From NCBI RefSeq assembly GCF_009769165.1, contig NZ_CP043476.1, forward strand, positions 248,001-312,000: a DNA stretch of 64,000 nucleotides, in the 5' to 3' direction. The translations under genes were made by a program, and so were the position numbers. The notes beneath the pieces were generated by a model, which had not been told where the DNA came from, did not search any database, and worked only from the letters and a program-made list of their open reading frames with translations. This DNA is from Xanthomonas hyacinthi (lineage in GTDB: Bacteria; Pseudomonadota; Gammaproteobacteria; Xanthomonadales; Xanthomonadaceae). Positions 24,284 through 34,030 of the stretch are shown here, piece after piece. Every line of letters begins with the position of its first letter. Within the stretch, counting starts at the first letter, position 1.

Positions 24284-26095
24284 ATGCTCTCGCTGTTCCA
24301 GCAGAAAAAAGCACCGCCCGCCACCAGTCCGCCACTGACACCGGCAATTGGGTCCCCGAATGGGCTGTTGCGGCCGGAGTCCGCGGCGGCGCTACTGGCG
24401 ACGCCGCGCCGGAAGAAGCTGCTGGAACATATATGGCAACGTACCTCGCTGTCGCGCAAGCAGTTCGACGCACTGTACCTGGCCCCACTGGAACGCTACG
24501 CCGAGCTGGTTCAGCAATTCCCTGCGTCGGAGAGCCACCACCATGCCTATCCAGGAGGCATGCTGGATCACGGCCTGGAGGTCGTTGCCTACGCCCTCAA
24601 GCTGCGGCAGTCCTATCTGCTTCCCTCTGGCACTACGCCCGAAGACCAGACCGCTCAATCCGAAGCCTGGACCGCCGCCGCAGCCTACGCGGCGTTGCTG
24701 CACGACATCGGCAAGATCGCGGTCGACCTGCACATCGAACTAGCCGATGGCAGTATCTGGCACCCCTGGCATGGCCCGTTGCAGCAGCGCTACCGCCTTC
24801 GTTATCGCGCCGATCGCGAGTACCGCCTGCACAGCGCAGCCTCCGGGCTGCTCTACAACCGCGTGCTCGGCCGCGACATCCTCGACTGGCTCAGCGGCTT
24901 CCCCCTGCTGTGGTCGGCACTGCTCTACGTCCTGGCCGGGCAGTATGAGCATGCCGGTGTCCTTGGCGAACTGGTGATCCAGGCCGACCGCGCCTCGGTC
25001 GCCCAGGCGCTGGGTGGCGATCCGGCGAAGGCGATGGCGGCACCGAAGCACGCGCTGCAACGCAAGCTGCTCGAAGGCCTGCGCTACCTGCTGAAAGAGG
25101 AGCTGAAGCTGAATCAGCCCCAGGCTTCGGACGGTTGGCTGACGCAAGATGCCCTCTGGCTGGTGAGCAAGACCGTCTCGGACAAACTGCGCGCCCATCT
25201 GCTGTCGCAGGGCATGGACGGCATCCCGGCCAGCAACAGTGCCGTCTTCAATGTTCTGCAGGACCACGGGATGGTCCAGCCCACACCTGACGGCAAGGCG
25301 ATCTGGCGCGCCACCATAATAAGCGGCAATAGCGGCTGGTCGCACAGTTTCACACTGCTGCGTCTGGCGCCAGCGCTGATCTGGGAAGGCGATCAGCGCC
25401 CTGCCCCATTCGCCGGCACCGTCACGGTGGAGCTCACCAACGGCGCTGGTGCAGATACCAGCGACGCGCCCCCGCCAGCCGGCGACAATGCAGCGCCACC
25501 ACCGCCGTCCGCGGTAGCGCCGACGACCACCAGCGGCCCCGTCGATGGCCTTGACTCGCGGCTGGAAATGCTGGGTACGACCGACATCAGACCAGCCTCG
25601 CCGATCACGGCAGTTTCAGTGGCCGAAGCGTCCGCGCAGCACCACCATGATGCGGCGCCACCGTCGCCCGCAGCAGCCGTTCTACACGCCACGCCGGCTG
25701 GGCGCGCGCAGGATCCAGCCTCCGGGCAGCATTTCATCACCTGGCTCAAGCAAGGCATCCAATCCCGCAGGCTCATCATCAACGATGCGAAGGCGCTGGT
25801 GCATATCGTGGCCGACGCGGCGTACCTAGTCAGTCCCGGCGTGTTTCAGCGCTATGCACAGGAACACCCGCACGTCTCGATGCTGGCTCGGCAGGACGAT
25901 ATGCCAGACTGGCAATGGGTGCAAAAGCGCTTCGAGAAGCTGCAACTGCACCGCAAACAGGACAATGGCCTGAACATCTGGACTTGCGTGGTCACCGGGC
26001 CACGCAAGTCCAGGCGCCTGCACGGTTATCTTCTGACGGATCCACTATGTCTGTTCAACGAGATGCCGCCGAACAATCCGTACCTCACTTTGTAG
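24284..26095 (+). CDS. MobH-family relaxase (TraI_2)
   Basis: A 603-residue relaxase of the MobH type, which nicks oriT to begin conjugative transfer. The start at 24284 (MLSLFQQKKAPP) is preferred because the frame upstream is low-complexity. The N-terminal TraI_2 region has an HD-like His/Asp cluster (HHHAYPGGMLDHG, then ALLHDIGKIAVD). A Pro/Ala-rich linker spans about 390-480. A C-terminal domain holds FITWLKQGIQSRRLIINDAKALVH and ends after MPPNNPYL. It appears full length, though its transfer partners are gone. Confidence 0.88.
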   Translation: MLSLFQQKKAPPATSPPLTPAIGSPNGLLRPESAAALLATPRRKKLLEHIWQRTSLSRKQFDALYLAPLERYAELVQQFPASESHHHAYPGGMLDHGLEVVAYALKLRQSYLLPSGTTPEDQTAQSEAWTAAAAYAALLHDIGKIAVDLHIELADGSIWHPWHGPLQQRYRLRYRADREYRLHSAASGLLYNRVLGRDILDWLSGFPLLWSALLYVLAGQYEHAGVLGELVIQADRASVAQALGGDPAKAMAAPKHALQRKLLEGLRYLLKEELKLNQPQASDGWLTQDALWLVSKTVSDKLRAHLLSQGMDGIPASNSAVFNVLQDHGMVQPTPDGKAIWRATIISGNSGWSHSFTLLRLAPALIWEGDQRPAPFAGTVTVELTNGAGADTSDAPPPAGDNAAPPPPSAVAPTTTSGPVDGLDSRLEMLGTTDIRPASPITAVSVAEASAQHHHDAAPPSPAAAVLHATPAGRAQDPASGQHFITWLKQGIQSRRLIINDAKALVHIVADAAYLVSPGVFQRYAQEHPHVSMLARQDDMPDWQWVQKRFEKLQLHRKQDNGLNIWTCVVTGPRKSRRLHGYLLTDPLCLFNEMPPNNPYLTL

Positions 26096-26144
26096 GCACG
26101 GGCCTGATGCCGCGTGCAGGCGTCTATGTTGCTAACAAATCCAA

Positions 26145-26435
26145 TCAAGCCATATTTATGGCGCTCGTACAGCATACATAGTCTGCCCTGCAAAATTCAC
26201 CCAACACCGCAGGCCCACCGTCCCACGCCAGTTTTCCGCCCTGCCGATAGCATCGCCAGGGCCATTGCCAGCCGGGCCAGCACCCCGAACAGCGGCGCAA
26301 AAAGCCCTTGATCCGCAAACGTACGATCACCCGCAGCAGCCAGCGGATGTTGTAACTCGCCGCGCACAGCACCGCGTGCAGCTCATCACCAGTTTGTCCC
26401 TGTAGCCAGCATCGATCCATCGCGTTGTCGTGTTT
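26145..26435 (-). pseudogene. 3' half of an IS5-type transposase interrupted by an IS3 element
   Basis: The minus frame continues the transposase of 27782-28100 after the inserted IS: joining at the CAAG repeat restores AIGHLKHDNAMDRCWLQG. It runs through SYNIRWLLR and then degrades. This is the older, outer insertion sequence. Its outer ends were not resolved. Confidence 0.75.
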
Positions 26436-26489
26436 CAAGTGAACCGCCCCGGGAATTCCGGAGGCTCCATTTCTTGAGAAGATGGAGCC

Positions 26490-26813
26490 ATGAGCAGAGC
26501 AAGCAAGTTCTCCCCGGAAATCCGGGAACGTTCGGTGAAGATGGTCCTGGAGCACCAATGCGAGTACGAATCGCAATGGGCGGCGATGGTGTCGGTGTCG
26601 GCCAAGGTGGGCTGCACGGCCGAGACGCTACGGGGTTGGGTGAGGCAGCACGAGCGCGACGTTGGCAAGCGCGAGGGGATGACGACGTCCGAGAAGGAGC
26701 GCATCAAGGCACTTGAGCGCGAGGTTCGCGAGCTGCGCCAGGTCAACGAGATCCTGCGCAAGGCATCGGCGTATTTTGCGCAGGCGGAGCTCGACCGCCC
26801 CTTCAAGCGATGA
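26490..26813 (+). CDS. IS3-family transposase OrfA
   Basis: A 107-residue DNA-binding protein with a helix-turn-helix (SPEIRERSVKMVLEH, then KVGCTAETLRGWVRQHE) and a leucine-zipper-like coiled coil (IKALEREVRELRQVNEILRKA). Its stop overlaps the start of OrfB, where IS3 elements normally frameshift to make the fused transposase. Confidence 0.9.
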   Translation: MSRASKFSPEIRERSVKMVLEHQCEYESQWAAMVSVSAKVGCTAETLRGWVRQHERDVGKREGMTTSEKERIKALEREVRELRQVNEILRKASAYFAQAELDRPFKR

Positions 26814-27738
26814 AGCAGTTCATCGATGAGCATCGAGTCGTCCACGGGGTCGAGCCGATCTGCAGGGTGCTGCCGATCTCCCCGTCGACCTACCACGCGC
26901 ACGCGGCCAGGCTGGCCGATCCCGCGTTGCGCTGCGCGCGCGCGAAGACCGATGAGGCGTTGATGCCGGAAGTCCAGCGCGTGTGGGACGACAACTTCAA
27001 GGTCTACGGTGTGCGCAAGGTCTGGCGGCAGATGCGACGCGAGCAGTTCGACGTGGCGCGATGCACCGTACAGCGGCTGATGAAGCGGCAGGGTTTGCGG
27101 GGCGTCATTCGAGGCAAGACCGTGCGAACGACGGTGAGCGACCCGAAAGCGCCGTGTCCGCTCGATCATGTGAATCGGCAATTCAAGGCCGATCGGCCGA
27201 ACGCGCTGTGGGTCAGCGACTTCACCTACGTCTCGACGTGGCAAGGATGGGTTTACGTCGCCTTCGTCATCGACGTCTTCGCCCGTCGCATCGTGGGCTG
27301 GAAGGCGTCGTCCTCGATGCAGACGGACTTCGTGCTCGACGCGCTCGAACAGGCGCTCTACGCGAGGAAGCCGGTCGGCCCGGATCGCCTGATTCACCAC
27401 AGCGACCGAGGCGTTCAGTACGTGTCGATCCGCTACACGGAGCGGCTCGCTGAGGCCGGCCTGGAGCCCTCGGTAGGCAGCGTGGGGGACTCCTATGAGC
27501 GCGAAGCCTGCCCTCGGGGCACAACGCGCTGGCCGAGACCATCAACGGCCTCTACAAGGCCGAGGTCATCCATCGCAGGTCGTCCTGGCGAACGCGCGAG
27601 GAGGTCGAGTGAGCCACGCTCACCTGGGTCGACTGGTTCAACAACCGCCGATTGCTGGAGCCGATTGGGAATATCCCGCCGACCGAGGCGGAGGCCAACT
27701 ACTATTCGCACTCCCCTGAGTCCGTCATGTCGGCGTGA
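26810..27738 (+). pseudogene. IS3-family transposase OrfB, frameshifted
   Basis: The integrase-type core is present, with VSDFTYVSTWQGWVYVAF and IDVFARRIVGWK, then HHSDRGVQYVS. After GSVGDSYE an insertion of about 23 bases shifts the frame near 27497. The restored reading ALAETINGLYKAEVIHRR then meets a TGA near 27611, before the LEPIGNIPPTEAEANYY tail. The element can no longer make an intact transposase. Confidence 0.88.
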
Positions 27739-27781
27739 CTCAAACCACGGGGCCTCCGGGAAACCCGGGGCGGTTCACAAG

Positions 27782-28100
27782 TGTCCGATGGCCGGCTCCA
27801 CCGCCTGGCGTCGCTTGAGCCATTTGCGTTGCTGCGAGGTCAGGCTCTTGAACTTACCCCGATGGATCATCTCAACGCCTTGGTTGTCCGCATCCACGCC
27901 CCGAAAGCTCAAGTCCACCATCACCTGCCTGGGCCTGGCTCCGGTGTCTTCAGTGAGGCTCGCGACCTGCACCAGTTGTTCGTTCAACGGATGCCCGTCG
28001 TAGGGGGTGCCCGTGAAGCTTCGCGCACCGACCATCAAGCCTTGCTTGTGCGTGATCGCCCCACTGCAGGATCCTATCCGGGCGACAACTAGCCTGACGT
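27782..28100 (-). pseudogene. Middle part of the interrupted IS5-type transposase
   Basis: The minus frame includes YVRLVVARIG, AITHKQGLMVGARSFTGTPYDGHPL and VDLSFRGVD, the second-Asp region of an IS5-type DDE transposase, ending AVEPAIGHL at the IS3 insertion. The N-terminal part is missing or degraded above about 28100. Confidence 0.75.
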
Positions 28101-28246
28101 AGGGGGCCTCCATACAGGCATCAGCGTGAAGCTGTGGACTGGGGATGGAAGTCCAGTTTTTAATATCTGCTCTGTAGCGGCATTCTACATGTCGCTCCAT
28201 CCACCATGATTCGACCGACCCGGACGATACCGCTACGGGGACACCT

Positions 28247-28980
28247 GTGAATCCGCTTCTCGACATTGTCGGCGCGCTGGGGCGCGATGCTATCCGTGTT
28301 CATTCTCTCGACTGGCCTGACCGAAGTTTTGCCCAGGCCGTACTTGTTGCGTTCGACGTCGAGTCATTCAATCCTTCCGCATTCGCACAGCACGGCATCG
28401 CCTTCCCGTCGTCGATTCAGCACAGTGTGCGAAAGCGGCAAGCGGAATTCTTTATGGGCGCTTGGCGGCGCGTCACGCGCTCTTGCGGCTCGGCACTCCC
28501 GATCAGGAGATAGGCACCGGTGCATTTCGCGAGCCACTATGGCCAACAGGAATCGTCGGGAGCATTACACACACACGCTCCTATGCGGCCGCTATCGCTC
28601 TGCCGGCGAGCAATTACACAGGGATCGGCATCGACATCGAACACCTCATTGCCGCAAAGGCACAGCATACTGTCGAAAGTACCGCCCTAGTTGCGAGTGA
28701 GCGGACTTTGCTGAAGGGCCTGACAGGCGATCTATCGTATGAGACATCGTTGACTGTTGCTTTTTCCGCCAAGGAAAGCTTCTTCAAGGGAACCTTCGCA
28801 ACGGTGAAGCACTACTTCGGGTTCGAAGCTGTCGAGCTTACCGCGTTAGATAACGCTAGCGGAACACTGGAGCTGATGATCGTCCAGCCTCTCGCGACCA
28901 ATCTACCCATAGGCAGGCGCTTTATGCTGCGGTTCGGGTTTATCGATTCGGAAACCCTGATCACCAGCTTCCTATGGTGA
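28247..28980 (+). pseudogene. 4'-phosphopantetheinyl transferase (Sfp/EntD type) with a frameshift
   Basis: Two overlapping frames together give one enzyme of about 240 residues. The first reads to AEFF near 28452; the second continues YGRLAARHALLRLG. Key motifs are present: WPTGIVGSITHTRSYAAA, GIGIDIEHL with the metal-binding Asp pair, and FSAKESFFKGTF with the catalytic Glu/Lys. One base appears to be missing near 28452. Such enzymes activate carrier domains of peptide and polyketide synthases, and a homologue (XabA) serves albicidin synthesis in X. albilineans. A rescue start at the TTG at 28462 would lack the N-terminal third. No synthase gene is nearby. Confidence 0.8.
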
Positions 28981-29230
28981 CCTCCTCGCGACAGTCATTT
29001 CGACAGTCATCGGAAGATCGTGCGCCTCAACCTGTGCCTGATGAAGCAGGGGAAAAAGATCCGCACGCTTTGAAAATCGCAGGATGTCCCCCGCAATCAA
29101 TTGTTTTTCGCCCCCGCTTCTGAGCCAGCAATGCGAAGGCCTGCACCCAGGCGTTCTTCCGGAAGAACGCCACATCGACCCAGATCTCAACGTCATGCAC
29201 AGCGCAGCATCCTTCAGCTGGATCAATCAC

Positions 29231-30061
29231 TCAGTTCAGACCTAGCATCCCGCGAAGACGCGAGAGGTCTTCTGCCAGCGTGTTGACACGCCCTGCCAGC
29301 AGCTTGCGGTCGCGCTCGCTCAGCTTGGCGTAGGTCTCGAAGCCGCCGTCGGCGGTGCGGTACTTCTTCAGCGTGTCGAACACGGTCTTGAAGTTGGCGT
29401 CGGTCTTGTCCGAGAACGCCTTGTCCTGCTGCTGGACCAGCGGGCGCAGCAGTTCGACGATCTTGTAGGCGCCTTCGAAGTTGGCCTGGAAATCCCACAG
29501 GTCGGTGTGGCTGTAGCGGTTCTCCTCGCCGGAGATCTTGGTCGCGGCCACTTCCTCCATCAGCACCGCCGCGCCGCCCACCACCTTTTCCGGCGGGAAG
29601 GTCAGCCTGGCCAGACGGGTCTGCAGCTCCTGCACGTCGGCCATCAGCTTGTCGGCGACCGGCTCAAGCCCCTTGGTCGTGTTCTGTGTCCACAGCACGT
29701 ATTCGATCCGGTGGAAGCCGCCGAAGCCCGGGTCCTTCTCCGCCTTTTCATGGTCGTCGGCACGCGAATCGATGGCGCTGTCCAGGTCGCTGAAGAGTTC
29801 GGCGATCGGCTCGATCCTCTCGTAGCTGGTTCGGGTGGACGCATACAGCTGCTTGGCCCTTTCCACGTCGCCGGCCTTGATGGCGGCGGTGAAGGCGCGC
29901 GTTTCGGTGTTCAGGGTGCGCACGTTGCCGGCCACGTAGATCTTGTAGTTCGACAGCGGCCCCACCAGCTCCAGCGGAGACACGGGCACGGCATGGGCGC
30001 TGTGCGCCTGCAGGCCGGCGGCGATCAACAGGGCCAGCAGGAAACGACGGGAATCAGCCAT
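29231..30061 (-). CDS. EfeO-like periplasmic M75 iron-binding protein
   Basis: A 276-residue exported protein with a signal peptide (MADSRRFLLALLIAAGLQAHSAHA). A single M75/imelysin domain follows, with the HxxE metal motif in GFHRIEYVLW (about residue 110). Unlike the other EfeO it has no cupredoxin domain, so it is the short type. It is the last gene of the minus-strand iron operon and lies 40 bases after efeB. It probably binds periplasmic iron for EfeU; a separate role is possible. Confidence 0.83.
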   Translation of the reverse strand: MADSRRFLLALLIAAGLQAHSAHAVPVSPLELVGPLSNYKIYVAGNVRTLNTETRAFTAAIKAGDVERAKQLYASTRTSYERIEPIAELFSDLDSAIDSRADDHEKAEKDPGFGGFHRIEYVLWTQNTTKGLEPVADKLMADVQELQTRLARLTFPPEKVVGGAAVLMEEVAATKISGEENRYSHTDLWDFQANFEGAYKIVELLRPLVQQQDKAFSDKTDANFKTVFDTLKKYRTADGGFETYAKLSERDRKLLAGRVNTLAEDLSRLRGMLGLN

Positions 30062-30101
30062 GGTGGTTGTCCATAACGGGAAGGAAAAAGAACGCCCGGC
30101 C

Positions 30102-31409
30102 TCAGCCGGTCGCGGCCTGCAGCAGGCCGCTGCCCAGCCAGTCGTGCGCATCGACCACGCCCGGCAGGGTGAAGAAGAAACCGCCGCCGATGGGCTTGAT
30201 GTATTCCTCCAGCGGCTCGCCATCCAGCCGGCGCTGCACGGTCAGGAAGCCCTGCTCCAGGTCGGCCTGGTAGCAGATGAACAACAGGCCCATTTCCAGC
30301 TGACCCGACTTGGTCACGCCATTGGAGTAGTTGAACGGCCGGCGCAGGATCAGGTTGGCATCGCTGGCCGGCGTGCGCGGATTGGCAAGGCGGATATGCG
30401 CATCCATCGGTGTGCGCTTGCCTTCCGCGTCGCGCGTGTAATCGGGCACGTCGTGCTCGCTGCGGCCGCCGTCCAGCGGCGCGCCGCTGTCCTTGTGGCG
30501 GCCCATGATCGCTTCCTGCTCCTGCAGTGGCGTGCGGTCCCAGCGTTCGACGAAGTTGCGGATGATGCGCACGGCCTGGTAGCTGCCGTTGCGCGCCCAC
30601 GCTGGTTCGTCATGGTTTTCGCCCACCCAGACGATGTGCTGCATCAGCTTGGCGTTGGCCGAATCCGGATTGGCCGAGCCGTCGCGGAAACCCAGGAAAT
30701 TGCGCGCGCTTTCCGGCGGCTTGCCCGGCGCGGCGGCAATCGGCGGCACCGTGCCTTCCTGCTTCCACTGCAGCACCAGCAGGTCCGGCGTGTTCTTGAT
30801 GATGTCGCGCAGCGCGTGGATGTTGGTGTCCGGCGTGTTGGCGCAGAACTGGATGGACAGGTCGCCATGGCACAGCGCCTCGTCCAGGGCATCGTTGGGA
30901 TGCGACTTCATCTGCTGCAGGCGGCGCGGCTTGAGCGCGGCCAGGCCATAGCGTTCGTCGAACAGCGAATCGCCGACCGACACGGTCACGGTCAGCGCAT
31001 CGGGCTGCACGACCGGGCCGACGATGCCTGAACCCGGCGGCGGCAGTTTCGGGTCCAGCAGCGGCTGCACGCCGCCCTGGGTCAAAAAGGCGATGCGCCC
31101 GGTCAGCGTGCGGAACAGGCGTTCCAGGTCCTGGCGCGTTTCGGCCAGCACGAAGAACGAGGCCAGCATGCCGGCGGTCGGACGCGGCGTGGTGACGCCG
31201 GCCTGGTGCACGCCCAGGAACGGCAAATGCTGGCCGGTGCTGTCGCTGCGCGGCGCATCGGCCACCTGCGCATCGGCGGGCGCGGCCTTGGTGGAAGCGG
31301 CAGCAGGCAGCGCCGCCAGCGCGGCACCCGCCGCGCCCAGGCCCTGCAGCAGGCGGCGGCGACGCCCCGACTGCGGCACTTCAGCATCATCGGAAGGACC
31401 GCGGCTCAT
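30102..31409 (-). CDS. efeB: Deferrochelatase/dye-decolourising peroxidase EfeB
   Basis: A 435-residue DyP-type haem peroxidase exported by the Tat pathway. The signal has [24 protein letters not shown]. The distal motif [10 protein letters not shown] carries the catalytic Asp (near residue 240), and the proximal side contains RPFNYSNG. It is thought to oxidise iron or release it from haem for the EfeUO importer. Its ATG overlaps the efeO stop (ATGA). Confidence 0.93.
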   Translation of the reverse strand: MSRGPSDDAEVPQSGRRRRLLQGLGAAGAALAALPAAASTKAAPADAQVADAPRSDSTGQHLPFLGVHQAGVTTPRPTAGMLASFFVLAETRQDLERLFRTLTGRIAFLTQGGVQPLLDPKLPPPGSGIVGPVVQPDALTVTVSVGDSLFDERYGLAALKPRRLQQMKSHPNDALDEALCHGDLSIQFCANTPDTNIHALRDIIKNTPDLLVLQWKQEGTVPPIAAAPGKPPESARNFLGFRDGSANPDSANAKLMQHIVWVGENHDEPAWARNGSYQAVRIIRNFVERWDRTPLQEQEAIMGRHKDSGAPLDGGRSEHDVPDYTRDAEGKRTPMDAHIRLANPRTPASDANLILRRPFNYSNGVTKSGQLEMGLLFICYQADLEQGFLTVQRRLDGEPLEEYIKPIGGGFFFTLPGVVDAHDWLGSGLLQAATG

Positions 31410-32584
31410 TCCAGGCCCAACGCCGCGTTGACCTTGCCCAGCTCGTCTGCCAGCGCACGGATCGGCGCAGCCAGCGCGGTGCGTTGCGCGGCATCCAGCG
31501 GGGCCTCGCGGAAGCCATCGCCTTCGCGGTACGGCGCCAATGCGGCATCGAACGCGGCGAAGCGTTCGGCCAGGGTCTTGTCCAGCGCCGGATTGCTCTT
31601 GGCCAGCAGCGGCTGCAGCAGTTCCTGGATCCTGCGCGTGCCTTCCAGCGTGCCCTGCAGGTTGGCCAGCTCGGCGCGGCCGTCCTGGTCTTCGCCAGCG
31701 GCCGGCAGGTTGTCGGCCACGCGGCGCAGTAGCCGGCTGGCCGATGCCGCCAGGCGCTCCGGCGGCACGTTGAGTGCATCCAGGCGCTGGGCCAGCGCAC
31801 CGACATCGGCGACCAGCCGGGTGCTGGCGTCCCTGGCGGCGGCGACGTCCTGCTGCGCGTAGAGCGCATGTTCGATGCGATGGAAGCCGCTGAACGCCGG
31901 ATCGGCCTCGCGTTTTTCGTAGTAATCGGCGCGTGCGTTCAGGCGCGTGTCCAGATCGGCGAACAGCTCGGCCATCGGCTCGATGCGCTTGTACGACTGG
32001 TGCGCCTGCACGTACCGGGCCCTGGCCTGGGCCAGGTCGCCGGCCTGGATCGCCGCATCCAGGTTGACGGCCGCGTCCTGCAGCGTGCCCGACTCCATCA
32101 CCAGGAACACGCGGTATTCGGCCAGTGCGCCCACGTAGTTGACCAGCGACGGGCGTGCGTCTTCGGCATCGGATGCGGCCGACGGGGTGACGCGCAGCTT
32201 GCCGCGCGGATTGCTCAACAGGCCGCAGGTGATGTCGAACTCGCCCGGCGACAGCTTGGCCGTCATGATCTGCGAGAAGCCCGGCGCGATGTTCTCGCGC
32301 TCTTCGACCACCATCACGCCATCCAGGATTTCCCACTCCAGCGCGCGCTGGGAATTGTTGACGATGGTGAAGGTGGTGCGCCCGGCCGGCACGGTGATGT
32401 CGTTGGGCTGGCAGGTGTTGCCCTCGATGGTGACGGTGACCGCGTTGCCGGCCGCCCTGGGCGTCTTGTGGGCCACGCCGGAGGCGTACCAGAACGCCGC
32501 CACGCCGGCGATGACCAGCAAGGCCGAGGCGGCCACCGCCAACAGCATGAGGCGGGAGGATCCGGACTGGGCGTGCGTCTTCAT
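31406..32584 (-). CDS. efeO: Iron uptake protein EfeO with cupredoxin and M75 domains
   Basis: A 392-residue periplasmic protein. A membrane-anchor or signal segment (about 9-32) is followed by a cupredoxin-like domain ([13 protein letters not shown], then FDITCGL, about 50-130). An M75 domain then carries [11 protein letters not shown] (about 235), with the HxxE iron-binding motif. It passes ferrous or ferric iron to the EfeU permease. The gene lies 10 bases after efeU and overlaps efeB. Confidence 0.93.
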   Translation of the reverse strand: MKTHAQSGSSRLMLLAVAASALLVIAGVAAFWYASGVAHKTPRAAGNAVTVTIEGNTCQPNDITVPAGRTTFTIVNNSQRALEWEILDGVMVVEERENIAPGFSQIMTAKLSPGEFDITCGLLSNPRGKLRVTPSAASDAEDARPSLVNYVGALAEYRVFLVMESGTLQDAAVNLDAAIQAGDLAQARARYVQAHQSYKRIEPMAELFADLDTRLNARADYYEKREADPAFSGFHRIEHALYAQQDVAAARDASTRLVADVGALAQRLDALNVPPERLAASASRLLRRVADNLPAAGEDQDGRAELANLQGTLEGTRRIQELLQPLLAKSNPALDKTLAERFAAFDAALAPYREGDGFREAPLDAAQRTALAAPIRALADELGKVNAALGLE

Positions 32585-32594
32585 GGCGTGGTCT

Positions 32595-33425
32595 TCAACG
32601 GGAAGTGGAAAGCGCGGACACGGGTGCGGCGGGCCGCAGGAACAGGATCACGGTGATGACCAGGAACAGCAGGTAGACGATGACTTCGCCCAGCACCGGC
32701 GCGGCCTGGTAACCGAGCAGGCCCGACAGCACCGCACCGACCGGACTGTCCATCGGCAACGCGTGGCTCGTGTCGAACACCACCTGCTGCAGGTGGTTCC
32801 AGATGCCGCCTTCATGGAACTTGCGCAGTACGCCTGCCAGCAGCCCGGCGGCCACCAGCAGGATGAACAGCCCGGTCAGGCGGAAGAACCGGCGCAGGTC
32901 CAGGCGCACGCCACCGGAGTACAGGCCGTAACCCACCACCACCGACACCAGGATGCCGGCCAGCGCGCCGACCGGCGCTTCCCAGCCGCGGCTCTGCTGG
33001 AAGATCGCCAGCAGGAAGAACACCGACTCCAGGCCTTCGCGCGCCACCGCCAGGAACACCATGGCGATCAGCGCCCAGCCCTGTCCGTCGCCGCTGCTGA
33101 GTGCCTTGTCAATCGAGGCATGCAGGCTGCCCTTGATGCTGCGCGCGGTCTTGCGCATCCAGAACACCATGGACGTCAGCATCAGCACGGCAATCAGACC
33201 GACCACGCCTTCGAACAGCTCCTGCTGTTTCTGCGGAAACTCGGCAGCCATCAGCTGCAACCCCGCACCAGCGAACAGCGACAGCGCCGTGGCCAGCAAT
33301 ACACCGACCCACACCGCCGGCATCAGCGCTCCGCGACCGCTCTGTTTGAGATAGCTGGCCACGATGCCGACGATCAGCGCGGCCTCGATACCCTCGCGAA
33401 GCATGATCAGGAAAGGTACAAGCAT
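32595..33425 (-). CDS. efeU: Ferrous iron permease EfeU (FTR1 family)
   Basis: A 276-residue inner-membrane protein with about seven helices and two REGxE iron-transport motifs: REGIEAAL at about residues 10-17 and REGLESVFF at about 125-133. These are the hallmark of FTR1/EfeU permeases. It is the first gene of the operon and has a Fur-like box upstream. It appears full length, so the system is likely functional. Confidence 0.94.
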   Translation of the reverse strand: MLVPFLIMLREGIEAALIVGIVASYLKQSGRGALMPAVWVGVLLATALSLFAGAGLQLMAAEFPQKQQELFEGVVGLIAVLMLTSMVFWMRKTARSIKGSLHASIDKALSSGDGQGWALIAMVFLAVAREGLESVFFLLAIFQQSRGWEAPVGALAGILVSVVVGYGLYSGGVRLDLRRFFRLTGLFILLVAAGLLAGVLRKFHEGGIWNHLQQVVFDTSHALPMDSPVGAVLSGLLGYQAAPVLGEVIVYLLFLVITVILFLRPAAPVSALSTSR

Positions 33426-33465
33426 CCGGCGACTTCACACCTGTAGCGACGAGCTGAATCGTCAA

Positions 33466-33486
33466 TTGATAACCATTATCATTTTC
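33466..33486 (-). promoter_or_regulatory. Fur-box-like operator of the efe operon
   Basis: TTGATAACCATTATCATTTTC, about 40 bases upstream of efeU, is close to the Fur consensus of GATAAT hexamers. It implies repression by Fur with iron. Confidence 0.7.
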
Positions 33487-33553
33487 GATACAGAAAAGAT
33501 CAACTGCTGCACTGCTTGCGGGCCTATACATAGCCTCCGCAGCGCTTACGCGC

Positions 33554-33815
33554 CTATACCTTCAGATAGTCACGCTGACCGGGCGAGTGATAGATCTTGC
33601 GTCCGCTGCTGGAGATGTTGCCCTTGATCGCGCAGCCTGACTTGGGCGGCAACACCTGTGCCGCCTTGCTCTCGGAAGCTGTGCGCTTTGCCCGACGGTA
33701 GGCAGCCGGCTCTGGAAGGCGCCTTGCCACAGGTTGGCCTTGGCGCGCTTCGCCGAAGTCTCTTGGGAAACATACGCCGTCGAGTACTCACGATAGGCAA
33801 CCGCCCAACCTGACC
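33554..33815 (-). pseudogene. Frameshifted C-terminal remnant of a thermonuclease-like protein
   Basis: The minus strand encodes an eroded AYREYSTAYVSQETS-like helix and then, in another frame, VLPPKSGCAIKGNISSSGRK and IYHSPGQRDY before a TAG at 33554. The GNIS..GRKIYH.PG pattern is the tail seen in some secreted SNase-like proteins of proteobacteria. A frame change lies near 33690. It runs into an IS66 fragment on its upstream side, so it is a relic. Confidence 0.55.
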
Positions 33816-33829
33816 GGTGACCTCACACA

Positions 33830-34030
33830 CAAAAAATCGGACACTCCCATGTCGGCGGCATTTGCGCCGTGCATGCGCCCAGCACGCCAGCTCGGTTACG
33901 CCCAGGGCGAAGCTGTGCCTTGTAGCCGGCGTAGTCGCACCATCAAGGCACCGCGCCAGTCCCCGAGGAAGTCACGTACATTCTGGCCCCTGCGGCTGGC
34001 CTGGAACTGGAACACCCCCCGTGGCGGGTC
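33830..34030 (-). pseudogene. IS66-family TnpC fragment
   Basis: About 65 codons align with the IS66 transposase core: FQFQASRRGQNV, DWRGALMV and, after a one-base frame change, DYAGYKA and then CWAHARRK. It matches the homologous part of the IS66 fragment at 36853-37716 but at only moderate identity, so the two come from different IS66 elements. Both ends are lost. Confidence 0.7.

Larger units (their letters stand above)
26440..27777 (+). mobile_element. IS3-family insertion sequence nested in an IS5-type transposase
   Basis: An element of 1,338 bases with inverted ends TGAACCGCCCCGGG and a 4-bp target repeat CAAG on both sides (26436-26439 and 27778-27781). It carries the two overlapping frames expected of IS3 elements, but the second one is damaged. 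Confidence 0.88.

Noticed and set aside
28981..29230. Minus-strand peptide with AFFRKNAWVQAFALLAQKRG
   Set aside because: It looks protein-like for about 40 residues but has no start, no family and frame breaks. It may be a relic but cannot be supported as a gene.
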